Source of the DNA: Fimbriiglobus sp. | GTDB lineage: Bacteria; Planctomycetota; Planctomycetia; Gemmatales; Gemmataceae | Length of the DNA stretch: 52,849 bases | NCBI GenBank assembly: GCA_022841795.1 | Contig: JALHQU010000027.1 | Location: forward strand, 1-52,849 | Direction of reading: 5' to 3' | Shown: piece by piece, positions 8,344 to 16,146 of the stretch | How the letters are laid out: each line of letters opens with the position of its first letter | How positions within the stretch are numbered: position 1 is the first letter of the stretch | The notes under the pieces: model-generated | Told to the model about the DNA's origin: nothing | The model's input: only the letters and a program-made list of their open reading frames with translations | Databases searched by the model: none | Program-made: the position numbers and the translations under genes

Positions 8344-9756
8344 TCACTTCTTCGTCGCGGACAGGTACGCGCTCAGCGTCTCGACGTTGCGGCTGAACGC
8401 CGCACTCGAAACGTATCGGAACCCGTCGGCGAATTTCGGCTGGCCGACCAGGGGTTCGCCGCGGTACGTCGAGACCCACCGCCCGTCGGCGTCCAGTTCC
8501 CGGATGATCCGTCGCACCTCGGCCGCGTCCACCGCCGCCTTCGCCTTCGGCACCACGCCGGCCTTCGCGTCCTGGTACGCCGCGTCGATCTGCTTGAGCC
8601 GGCTCGGCTGCTTCCACCCGTAGTGCGTCGGGGCGGTCGAATCGTCGTGCGTCAGCCGGTACTCGGCGTCCATGTACAGCGGCTTGTCGGTCTTCAGCTC
8701 GTAAAACCGGGCCAGCCGGCCGTCCGGCAGCAGCCGTTTGGTGAAGTACGCCAGGGCCGGCGGGATCGGGTCGAGGTACCTCTTCTGCCCGGTGTGCCGG
8801 GCGATCTTGATGAGCGTCACCATCGCGTCCTGGGATTCCCAGCCGGTGATGGCCGGCGGCTCGAACTTCCGCGCCCACGCCGGGGCCATGTCGAACGTGT
8901 ACTGCTGGCACCAGCCGGGCTGCGGGTCGGGCATCTGGGCCAGCACCAAGAAGTCGCCGAGCTTCGCCAACGCCGCTTTGTACCTGTCGTCCTTGTAGAT
9001 CTCGTGGGCCAGGATGAGGGTGTCGGCCACGCTCCCAGCCAACCCGTCGTTCAGCGTGTACAGCCCCCAGTACTCCTTCACCTTGCCCTCGGTCTTCCAG
9101 TCGTACTCCGGGTACTTCGCCTTCGCCACCGGCTTCTTCGCATCGACCGGGCCGGTCCACACCTGCGGGAACGCCCCGTTCGGGAACTGGGCCTTCAGTA
9201 GCGCCGCCAGCCCGTACTCGACCGCGTCGTGGATCATCTTGTTTTTGAACCCAAGGGCCTGGTCGGCCCGCATCAGGAACTGCAGTGCCGCCTGCGTCTG
9301 GCCGTCGTCCAGCGACGAGCTGTTCCAACTCCCGCCCTTGCCGTTGCGGTACTTGCCCACACGCCTGGCCGGGCCGAACTCGACCGTCTGCGTCCACCCG
9401 CCGGACTGGAGTTGGCCGGACACCAGCGCCTCGGCGGTGTCGCGGGCGGCGGTCAGGAACGCATCCTCACCCGTGGCGGCGTGGGCGGCGAGGAACGCCA
9501 TTCCCACAGTGGGTGTGCCGGGCGGCTGCACGAAGACGGTGGTGTCCGACGCCTTCCCCTCGCCCCACCGCTCTTTCATGTCCGGGGTGGAGTAATAGAC
9601 GTACCCGCCGTGCCGGGCGGCTTTGCCGTGGTAGAACGCGACCGCCGACCTCAGCGCCTTCAGCGCGTCATCCCGCAAGGCCGGGTCGGGCTGCTGGGCA
9701 AGGAGCGATGACACCATCAACAGGGCGGCGGAGGTGGCGAAAATCGGCCGAGACAT
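8344..9756 (-). CDS. pectate lyase (polysaccharide lyase family 10 type), secreted
   Basis: 470 aa. The signal peptide MSRPIFATSAALLMVSSLLAQ is followed by an (alpha/alpha)-barrel-type sequence. 'SSSLDDGQTQAALQFLMRA', 'QMPDPQPGWCQQY', 'KFEPPAITGWESQDAMVTL' and 'PDGRLARFYELKTDKPLYM' match the known layout of PL10 enzymes, which cleave polygalacturonate by beta-elimination. A final 'VRRIIRELDADGRWVS' segment and C-terminal helix complete the domain. Expected to act outside the cytoplasmic membrane on plant-derived pectin. GGAG lies 8 nt before the ATG at 9756; an in-frame ATG 7 codons upstream (9777) is less likely because it would precede the signal sequence with PHGVF. Together with the sulfatase it fits a polysaccharide-degrading lifestyle. 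Confidence 0.88.
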   Translation of the reverse strand: MSRPIFATSAALLMVSSLLAQQPDPALRDDALKALRSAVAFYHGKAARHGGYVYYSTPDMKERWGEGKASDTTVFVQPPGTPTVGMAFLAAHAATGEDAFLTAARDTAEALVSGQLQSGGWTQTVEFGPARRVGKYRNGKGGSWNSSSLDDGQTQAALQFLMRADQALGFKNKMIHDAVEYGLAALLKAQFPNGAFPQVWTGPVDAKKPVAKAKYPEYDWKTEGKVKEYWGLYTLNDGLAGSVADTLILAHEIYKDDRYKAALAKLGDFLVLAQMPDPQPGWCQQYTFDMAPAWARKFEPPAITGWESQDAMVTLIKIARHTGQKRYLDPIPPALAYFTKRLLPDGRLARFYELKTDKPLYMDAEYRLTHDDSTAPTHYGWKQPSRLKQIDAAYQDAKAGVVPKAKAAVDAAEVRRIIRELDADGRWVSTYRGEPLVGQPKFADGFRYVSSAAFSRNVETLSAYLSATKK

Positions 9757-9819
9757 GACGAACACTCCGTGCGGCATTCAGACGCCCGGAGTGTATCCGC
9801 TGCACGAACTCCGCTCAAC

Positions 9820-10599
9820 TCACACGTCCTTGCGGCTGTAGCCGACTAGCCCGACCGCCGCCCCGGCGAGTGCCACCGTCAGGAACAGGCCGGCCAGCTT
9901 CGCCACCTCGGTCGGGTCGTAGTTCCCCCGCAGGACGGACCGCATCTGCGTCACCGCCCGCACCGGCGACGGGAACGGGTCGGGCAGGAACGACAGCAGG
10001 AAGATAGCGCCGAACAGGGCCAGCCAGAACAGGGTGATGCCGATGACCGTGCCGTTCGCCAGCGCCCCGACCGTCACCCCCCAGGCGATGACCGCGGCCA
10101 GCACCGCCAGCGCGACAAGGGTGGCAGCCACGCCGCCGCCGAGCGTCACGTCCGGTTCGAGCAGGAAGTGGTAGGCGGTGAGGACGACGGCCGCGAGGAC
10201 GGCGAACGCCCCGAGCAGCACCAGCGTGCGGGCGTGCCACTTGGCCAGGAAGTACTGGTGCCGGCTGATGCCGCGGGACAGCACCGAGTCGGCCACCGAC
10301 CCCCGCTCCCCGCTCACCCCGCTGAGCGCGAGCAGGGAGACGAACGCCAGCGTCACCAGCCCGACGGAGCGGAGCAGTACGCCGGTGTGTTCGCTGGCCG
10401 ACTGTACCAGCCCGACCTCACGGTGGATGCCGAACTTGTACAGCCCGTACCCGACGGCCGCCACCACCGACACCAGCACCCACAGGCGGAACACCCAACT
10501 CTGCACCGTCAGCCGCAGGTCGGTGCGGAAGACGGCGAAGTACGGGAGTAGCGGGTTGAACCGCGGGGCGGGTGGGGCGGCCGTGGTGGTGGCGTCCAT
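9820..10599 (-). CDS. ABC transporter permease (ABC-2 type)
   Basis: 259 aa with about six transmembrane segments (roughly 36-54, 78-95, 125-145, 154-176, 184-205, 233-253). The segment after the second helix, SGERGSVADSVLSRGISRHQYFLAKW, is the usual cytoplasmic signature of ABC-2 permeases. It should form the membrane channel for the ATPase encoded at 11204-12211, with which it shares a strand. A VOC gene lies between them. GGAG lies 8 nt before the ATG. Substrate unknown; ABC-2 systems usually export drugs, lipids or polysaccharides. Confidence 0.85.
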   Translation of the reverse strand: MDATTTAAPPAPRFNPLLPYFAVFRTDLRLTVQSWVFRLWVLVSVVAAVGYGLYKFGIHREVGLVQSASEHTGVLLRSVGLVTLAFVSLLALSGVSGERGSVADSVLSRGISRHQYFLAKWHARTLVLLGAFAVLAAVVLTAYHFLLEPDVTLGGGVAATLVALAVLAAVIAWGVTVGALANGTVIGITLFWLALFGAIFLLSFLPDPFPSPVRAVTQMRSVLRGNYDPTEVAKLAGLFLTVALAGAAVGLVGYSRKDV

Positions 10600-10614
10600 G
10601 CGGGGGTCTCCGGG

Positions 10615-11103
10615 TTACGCAGCTTTCGCCTGCGGCTCGGCCATGCTGGCGATCCACGCCTCCATCCGCGACTGCATCTCGGCCGGGGCCACATCCTCGA
10701 CGTGCGTGGCGAGCGTCCACTTGTGCCCGAACGGGTCGGTCACGGTGCCGCTGCGGTCGCCGTAGAACTGGTTCTCCACCGGCTTGTCCACCTTCGCCCC
10801 GGCGGCGACGGCCTGGGCGAACGCGGCGTCCACGTCCGGCAGGTACACGCACAGGCCGGTCGGTGTGCCGCCGAGGGTGAGCGGGCTTTTGTTCCCCCAC
10901 GCCGGGCACTCCTGCCCGAGCATGACGTGCGAGTCGCCGATCTTCACCTCGGCGTGCGCGATCGACCCGTCCGGCATGGTCAGCCGGCACGTCTCGACCG
11001 CCCCGAACGCGGCCTTGTAGAACTCGATGGCGGCGACGGCGTCGGCCGCGGTCAGGTATGGGGTGATGCTGTGGTACCCGGCGGGCGTGGTCGGAACGGC
11101 CAT
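10615..11103 (-). CDS. VOC superfamily protein (PhnB/glyoxalase-like)
   Basis: 162 aa. The typical start 'YHSITPYLTAADAVAAIEFYKAAFGA' and end 'DRSGTVTDPFGHKWTLATHVEDV' place it in the PhnB-like glyoxalase/bleomycin-resistance group, a paired beta-alpha-beta-beta-beta fold. A Glu in 'HAEVKIGDSHVML' and His in 'GHKW' could bind a metal. The C-terminal tail (AEMQSRMEAWIASM) is helical. Members include isomerases, dioxygenases and drug-binding proteins; function here is unknown. It is inserted between the ATPase and permease genes of one ABC system, 15 bp before the permease start, so a resistance role linked to export is possible but unproven. Confidence 0.88.
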   Translation of the reverse strand: MAVPTTPAGYHSITPYLTAADAVAAIEFYKAAFGAVETCRLTMPDGSIAHAEVKIGDSHVMLGQECPAWGNKSPLTLGGTPTGLCVYLPDVDAAFAQAVAAGAKVDKPVENQFYGDRSGTVTDPFGHKWTLATHVEDVAPAEMQSRMEAWIASMAEPQAKAA

Positions 11104-11203
11104 GACAGGCTCCGAAGAGGGGGTGTGAACGGGCGACTACTGCACACAGTACCACATCGGCGGTCTTATGCAATTCCGTTCACCGAATGTTCTCATTCGT
11201 CCA

Positions 11204-12211
11204 CTACGCCGCCTCGGCCTGCGGCTGGTACAACCGGGCGAACCCCCGCTGCTCCTCCTTCCCCACCAGGTCCAGGTACGCCGTCTCCGTCTGCATGCCG
11301 ATGCTCCGCACCGTCACCAGCGTCACCTTGTTGTCGAACAGCGTCTGGAACACCATCGCCAGCACCCCGGTGTTGCTCACGTCGTCGGTCAGCTTCAGCT
11401 CCAGCCGGCGGTGCCGCAGCCCGGCCGAGATCACCTCCTTCATCCCCTTCACCTGCTGCACGCTCTTGGCGATCGACTTCTGGTCCCCCTCCAGGTCCAG
11501 CTCGTAGTGGTTCTTGCGGATCTTGCCCTTCAGGTCTTGCAGCGTGCCGTGGAAGATCAGGTGCCCCTTGTTCAGCACCGCCGCGTGGTTGCACACCTCG
11601 TCCACGTCGCTCAGGTTGTGCGAACTCAGGATCATCGTCTTCTCGGCCGCCAGCGTCTTGATCAGCTCCAACATGCCGCGGCGGGCCTCCACGTCCAGCC
11701 CGTGCGTCGGCTCGTCCCAGATGAGCAGGTCCGGGTCGTTGATCAGGCTGGCGGCGACGGCCAGCCGGGCGGTCATGCCGGGGGTGAAGTTCGAAATCGG
11801 CTGCCCGGACTGCGGGAGCAGATCGACGGCGCGAATGAGTTTGGCCAGCTTCGGCTTGCGGGTCTCGCGGGTCATGCCGAACAGCCGGCCCATGTAGTCC
11901 AGGTACTCGATCGGCGACATGCCGCGGGGGAACTGCGGGTTGGTCGGGATGTACCCGATGCGGCGGCGGACGTCGGCGGCGTTCGGGTGCATCCGCCGGC
12001 CGAACACCTGGCACCACCCGGCGGTGGGCGAGTGCAGGCCGAGCACCAGCCGCAGGAAGGTGGTCTTGCCCGCCCCGTTCGGCCCGAGCAAACCGAGCAC
12101 CGCCCCGGGCTCGATGCCCAGGGTGAGGTCGTTCAGGGCGATCTGGCGGTCCTGGTAGATTTTCGTCAGGTGTGACGTTTCCACCACCAGGCCCGCGGCG
12201 TCGGCGGCCAC
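11204..12211 (-). CDS. ABC transporter ATP-binding protein with atypical signature motif
   Basis: 335 aa. The ATPase domain has Walker A GPNGAGKT (43-50), Q-loop region IPTNPQFPRG, Walker B DLLIWDEP (161-168), D-loop GLD and switch histidine H198 (SSHNL). The signature position reads ISNFTPGMTARLAVAASL in place of LSGGQ-type; TPGM (143-146) lacks the usual SGG. After residue ~225 comes a C-terminal domain typical of ABC-2 exporters (NHYELDLEGDQKSIAKSVQ, LTDDVSNTGVLAMVF). It should drive the permease at 9820-10599. It is transcribed divergently from citrate synthase; the 204-bp space between them is AT-poor and shows no confident promoter. Confidence 0.9.
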   Translation of the reverse strand: MAADAAGLVVETSHLTKIYQDRQIALNDLTLGIEPGAVLGLLGPNGAGKTTFLRLVLGLHSPTAGWCQVFGRRMHPNAADVRRRIGYIPTNPQFPRGMSPIEYLDYMGRLFGMTRETRKPKLAKLIRAVDLLPQSGQPISNFTPGMTARLAVAASLINDPDLLIWDEPTHGLDVEARRGMLELIKTLAAEKTMILSSHNLSDVDEVCNHAAVLNKGHLIFHGTLQDLKGKIRKNHYELDLEGDQKSIAKSVQQVKGMKEVISAGLRHRRLELKLTDDVSNTGVLAMVFQTLFDNKVTLVTVRSIGMQTETAYLDLVGKEEQRGFARLYQPQAEAA

Positions 12212-12415
12212 TGGGCAAGCTCCGGCTTCCGTTCCAGTCTGCGCACGGGTTCCGCGGTTCTCACCCGGCGCGGGAGCGTGTCGAGGTTATCGGGTGCCGC
12301 CGGCCGGTGGCTTCGATGAAAGTGGGCGAAGTTGGTACCCCTCGCGAAGTCCGGCAATCTGGGCACGGATTCGGTACACTGTCCGGCGTCCCCGCTACCC
12401 CGTTCGGAGCCTGCC

Positions 12416-13552
12416 ATGTCCGCCGACGCGCCGTCGCCCGCCAACTACTCGCCCGGCCTGGAAGGGGTCGTTGCCGGGGAGACGGCCGTGTCCACCGTCG
12501 AGGACGGGCTGAAGTACCGCGGGTACTCGGTCGGCGAGCTGTGCGAGAAGGCGACGTTCGACGAGGTGGCGCACCTGCTGCTGCACGGCGACCTGCCGAC
12601 GGCGAAGGAACTGTCCGCGTTCCAGGCCCGCGTGACCACCGCCCGCCGCATCCCCGAGCCGGTGAAGCAGCTGTACCCGAACGTGCCGAAGTGGGCGTAT
12701 CCGCTCGACGCCCTCCGCACCGCCGTCAGCATGGTCAGCCTGTTCGACCCGGACGCGGCGGACAACACCCACGAAGCGAACGTGCGGAAGGCCGAGCGGT
12801 TGCTCGGCCAGATGCCGGTGATGGTGGCCGACCAGTACCGCATCAGCAAGGGGCTGCAGCCGGTGATGGCCCGGCCGGAACTCGGGCACTCGGCCAACTT
12901 CCTGTACATGCTGCGGGGCACCGAACCCACCCCCGAGGAGGTGCGGGCGCTGGACGTGTCGCTCATCTTGTACGCCGAACACGAGTTCAATGCCAGCACG
13001 TTCACCGCCCGCGTCATCGTGTCCACGCAGTCGGATTTGCACTCGGCCATCGTCGGGGCGATCGGCGCGCTGAAGGGGCCGCTGCACGGCGGGGCGAACG
13101 AGAAGGTGATGGACGTGGTGCGGGCGGCCGGCGGGCCGGACGCGGCCGAGAAGTGGACGCTGGACGCGCTGGCCCGCAAGGAGCGGATCATGGGGTTCGG
13201 CCACCGGGTGTACAAGGCGGGCGACGTGCGGGCGGGCATCCTGAAGGGCTACGCCCGCGCCGCCGCCATCACCCCGGACCTCCAGAAGTGGGAGACCACC
13301 GCCGACATCATCGAGCGGGTGATGGGCGAGCAGAAGAAGATGTACCCGAACCTGGACTGGCCGGCCGGCCGGCTGTACCACGCGATGGACCTGGAGATCC
13401 CGCTGTACACCCCGATGTTCGCCATGAGCCGCATCGCCGGGTGGGCGGCGCACGTCATCGAGCAGACCGACCACAACCGGCTCATCCGCCCGCGGTCCAT
13501 CTACACGGGGGAACCGACCCGCAGCGTGAAGCCGATCGGGGAACGAGGGTAA
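12416..13552 (+). CDS. gltA: citrate synthase (or 2-methylcitrate synthase)
   Basis: 378 aa, the length of the dimeric short-type citrate synthases. It condenses acetyl-CoA with oxaloacetate at the entry of the TCA cycle. Visible catalytic parts are YAEHEFNAST with His189, LHGGANE with His224 (the catalytic base), GFGHRVYK with His263, and NLDWPAG with the catalytic Asp314. A methylcitrate synthase cannot be excluded from motifs alone, but no prp genes are nearby. ATG 12416 has GGAG 7 nt upstream; the longer frame from 12332 is not domain-like. It stands alone, with a palindromic element 10 bp after its stop. Confidence 0.93.
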   Translation: MSADAPSPANYSPGLEGVVAGETAVSTVEDGLKYRGYSVGELCEKATFDEVAHLLLHGDLPTAKELSAFQARVTTARRIPEPVKQLYPNVPKWAYPLDALRTAVSMVSLFDPDAADNTHEANVRKAERLLGQMPVMVADQYRISKGLQPVMARPELGHSANFLYMLRGTEPTPEEVRALDVSLILYAEHEFNASTFTARVIVSTQSDLHSAIVGAIGALKGPLHGGANEKVMDVVRAAGGPDAAEKWTLDALARKERIMGFGHRVYKAGDVRAGILKGYARAAAITPDLQKWETTADIIERVMGEQKKMYPNLDWPAGRLYHAMDLEIPLYTPMFAMSRIAGWAAHVIEQTDHNRLIRPRSIYTGEPTRSVKPIGERG

Positions 13553-13562
13553 TACGAGGGAC

Positions 13563-13640
13563 GACTCTTCGCTGGTGTCCGGCCTTCAGGCCGTCTGAAA
13601 AGGGAAGAACGGGCTGACGCCCGGACACCAGCGAAGAGTC
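13563..13640. repeat. palindromic element, TGGTGTCC family (copy 2)
   Basis: Perfect 20-bp arms 13563-13582 and 13621-13640 (GACTCTTCGCTGGTGTCCGG and its complement). Inside are two smaller hairpins, GGCC-TTCA-GGCC on the left and GGGC-TGAC-GCCC on the right. The left half is nearly identical to the element at 5829, and the motif CGGGCGTCAGCCCG also appears at the right window edge (52822-52837). Confidence 0.9.
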
Positions 13641-13721
13641 GCGCACGGAATCGACCAAATCGCGTACGCGCAGGCCCTCCCCGGCGGAAAGCACCTCAGA
13701 CGACACCGCCGGAGGTTGCCC

Positions 13722-15497
13722 GTGACCGCACTCACCGACGCCGACCTGCTCCACCGCTACCTGTCCGACCGCGACGAGTCCGCGTTCGCCGCCATCGTCC
13801 GCAAGCACGGGCCGATGGTGTTCGGCGCCTGCCGCCGCATCACCGCCCACCACCACGACGCCGAGGACGCTTTCCAGGCGGCGTTCCTGGTGTTGGCGGC
13901 GCGGGCGGACGCGGTGCGGCCGGCGGCCCGGTTGGGGGCGTGGCTGCACGGGGTGGCCGTTCGCTGCGGCCGCAAGGCCCGCGACGCCCGCCGCCGACTC
14001 GGCTCGAGTGACTTCTTGCCCGAACCCGCCGTTCCCTCGGCCGCCGTCGAACCCGACCTGTCCCCGCTGATCGACGACGCGCTCGCCGCCATCCCGGACT
14101 CGTACCGGGCGGCGGTGGTGCTGTGTCACCTGGAGGGGCGGAGCCGGAGCGAGGCGGCACGGGAACTCGGGTGGAGCGAGGGCACGCTCTCGGGCCGGTT
14201 GCACCGGGCGCTGGAACTCCTGGAGCGACGGCTGACCGCCCGCGGGGTGACGGCATCCGGGGCGGCGGTGCTGGCGGTGTTGTCGGCCCGGACGGCGTCG
14301 GCGAGCGTGCCGGCGGCTTTGTCCGTGTCCACGCAAACGGCCGCGTCGTTGCTCACCGCCGGGTTCGATCAGCCCGCCGGGTCTGCCGCGATACTGGCCC
14401 ACGGGGTGATGCGTGCCATGTCGTTCCGCAAACTGAAACTGACCGCGGCGGTGCTGGTCGGGGTGTTCGGGGTAGGATCGCTCGCCGTGATGAATCAGGT
14501 GGAAGCGAAGCCTGCAGACGGGCAGCGGGTGGCCCGCCGGAACGCCCCGGTGCCGGAGAAAAAGTTGCAAGAGTGGAAGGAACTGTTCGCGGTGAAGGTC
14601 GAGTCGGCGGTGACGGCAGTAGCGGTGTGCGAGGACATGCTGGTGACGGGCTACGCCGCTGGCGACCGCGGGTGCAACATCCACACCTGGAACCCGAACG
14701 ACGGGGCAATGCTCGGCACCCGGATTCGCGGGCCGTTTTCCCACATCGCACCGGATGCCATGCGGTTCGTCGCCGAGGGCAAGTACTTGGTGATGACCGT
14801 GCCCGGCGCGGGCATTGCGCGATACGACCGGCAAGGTGACCGACTGCTGGTCGGCCACTGGAGCAGCGGCGATATCGCCGTTCACGGATTCTCAGAAGAC
14901 CTGAAGGTGGTGGCGACCTCGCCGATGAAATCCGTCGCTCAATCGCACATTCACGGCGACCCGTGGGACACTCCGAACTGGCTCAACAGTCCGATCTGTT
15001 CAGTCCACTTCGGCGAGAAGGAGACGCTGACGCGGGCCGCGCTGTCCATCGACGGAAAACGGTATGTTTCGGTCAGCACCGAGTCCGCACTACGGATCGA
15101 CGGTTTCGACGGAAGGAAGTTGTCGGAACAACGCCAGATTGAACTCCGTACCAAGCCCACCGTCACCGCCCTCAAGCTGTCCGACGACGGGAAGCGGCTC
15201 GCCGTGATCGGCGAGAAGGGGTTCGCCAAGGTATTCGACGCGGACAACGGGGCTGAGCTGTGCGAACTGAAAGGGGACGACGGCACGGTGACCGCGGTGG
15301 CGTTCACCCCGGACGGGTCGCAGTTGGCGACGGCGAACGGCAAGGTGGTCCGCGTGTTCGACGCCAAGAGCGGCAAGCTGCTCGGCGAGATCAAGGGGCA
15401 CGACGACGAGGTGATGTGCCTGGCGTTCGCCGCGGAAGGCAGGCGGCTGGTCACCGGGTCGAAGGACAAGACGGCGAAGGTGTGGGAGGTGAAGTGA
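13722..15497 (+). CDS. ECF sigma factor fused through a membrane segment to a WD40 propeller
   Basis: 591 aa. Residues ~10-90 are sigma-70 region 2 (DESAFAAIVRKHGPMVFGACRRI, HHDAEDAFQAAFLVLAAR). Residues ~115-170 are region 4 with the helix-turn-helix (YRAAVVLCHLEGRSRSEAARELGWSEGTLSGRLHRALELL). A hydrophobic segment at ~237-257 (LKLTAAVLVGVFGVGSLAVM) would anchor it in the membrane. From ~290 to the end are WD40-type repeats (VTAVAFTPDGSQLATANGK, LVTGSKDKTAKVWEVK). Inferred role: a membrane-tethered sigma factor whose propeller lies across the membrane and may sense a signal. GTG 13722 is preferred because GGAGG (13711-13715) lies 6 nt upstream; TTG 13716 would have no spacing. Confidence 0.88.
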   Translation: MTALTDADLLHRYLSDRDESAFAAIVRKHGPMVFGACRRITAHHHDAEDAFQAAFLVLAARADAVRPAARLGAWLHGVAVRCGRKARDARRRLGSSDFLPEPAVPSAAVEPDLSPLIDDALAAIPDSYRAAVVLCHLEGRSRSEAARELGWSEGTLSGRLHRALELLERRLTARGVTASGAAVLAVLSARTASASVPAALSVSTQTAASLLTAGFDQPAGSAAILAHGVMRAMSFRKLKLTAAVLVGVFGVGSLAVMNQVEAKPADGQRVARRNAPVPEKKLQEWKELFAVKVESAVTAVAVCEDMLVTGYAAGDRGCNIHTWNPNDGAMLGTRIRGPFSHIAPDAMRFVAEGKYLVMTVPGAGIARYDRQGDRLLVGHWSSGDIAVHGFSEDLKVVATSPMKSVAQSHIHGDPWDTPNWLNSPICSVHFGEKETLTRAALSIDGKRYVSVSTESALRIDGFDGRKLSEQRQIELRTKPTVTALKLSDDGKRLAVIGEKGFAKVFDADNGAELCELKGDDGTVTAVAFTPDGSQLATANGKVVRVFDAKSGKLLGEIKGHDDEVMCLAFAAEGRRLVTGSKDKTAKVWEVK

Positions 15498-15510
15498 GGG
15501 TGTGTAAAAT

Positions 15511-15535
15511 GGCGGCATCCCCCGGAGATGCCGCC
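15511..15535 (+). repeat. 8-bp palindrome around the start of the YfiT-like gene
   Basis: GGCGGCAT (15511-15518) can pair with ATGCCGCC (15528-15535), just before ATG 15536 and holding the putative CGGAG binding site in its loop. It could modulate translation initiation. Confidence 0.45.
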
Positions 15536-16057
15536 ATGACTCCGCCGCAGTACCCCGCCGACGAGTACGTCCCCGAGCCGAACCCCACCCCGCAGCGGCG
15601 GGATGAACTGATTGCCGAGATCGAAGCGCTGCCGGCGAAGGTCCGGCAACTCGTCGCCGGGCTGACCGCGGCGCAGCTCGACACCAAGTTCCGCAACTGG
15701 ACGGTCCGCCAGATCGTCCACCACCTGCCGGACAGCCACGTCAACGCCTACGTGCGGTTCAAGCTGGCGCTCACCGAGGACCGGCCGACCATCCGCCCGT
15801 ATGACGAAACGCGGTGGTCCGAGCTGCAGCTCAACCGCACGGCGGACGTGGGGCCGTCGCTGCGATTGCTGGAAGCGGTTCACGAAATGTGGGTGGCGAC
15901 GATGCGGGCGATGACCGACGCCGAGTTCGAGCGGGCCTACGTCCACCCGGAGTACAAGACGGTGTTCACCCTGGCCGAGGCGGTGGGGCTGTACGCCCAC
16001 CACGGGCGGCACCACGCCGGGCAGATCGAGTGGGTGAAGAGGGCGAACGGGTGGTGA
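15536..16057 (+). CDS. YfiT-like DinB-superfamily protein (putative metal-dependent hydrolase/thiol transferase)
   Basis: 173 aa, equal to the usual length of YfiT proteins. It opens with MTPPQYPADEYVPEP and continues as a four-helix DinB_2 bundle. Metal-site histidines are visible in TVRQIVHHLPDSH (second helix) and in LYAHHGRHHAGQI near the C-terminus, the triad layout of bacillithiol-transferase-like DinB proteins. The exact reaction is unknown. ATG 15536 is chosen over ATG 15509 because the sequence then starts like the family and CGGAG lies upstream; the upstream option would add MAASPGDAA. It follows the sigma-WD40 gene by 38 bp and could be co-transcribed. Confidence 0.88.
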   Translation: MTPPQYPADEYVPEPNPTPQRRDELIAEIEALPAKVRQLVAGLTAAQLDTKFRNWTVRQIVHHLPDSHVNAYVRFKLALTEDRPTIRPYDETRWSELQLNRTADVGPSLRLLEAVHEMWVATMRAMTDAEFERAYVHPEYKTVFTLAEAVGLYAHHGRHHAGQIEWVKRANGW

Positions 16058-16062
16058 TTTTG

Positions 16063-16139
16063 CGGCGGGCCGCCACGGAGGGCGGCCCCTACAAGACACC
16101 GGCGGATTTGTAGGGGCCGCCCTCCGTGGCGGCCCGCCG
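16063..16139. repeat. very strong 32-bp palindrome between convergent genes
   Basis: Arms 16063-16094 and 16108-16139 are perfect complements (left begins CGGCGGGCCGCCACGGAG), loop 13 nt. Within each arm GGGCCGCC/GGCGGCCC can also fold back. It lies between the convergent YfiT-like and anti-sigma genes, so it can end transcription from both sides. Confidence 0.92.
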
Positions 16140-16146
16140 GACGATC

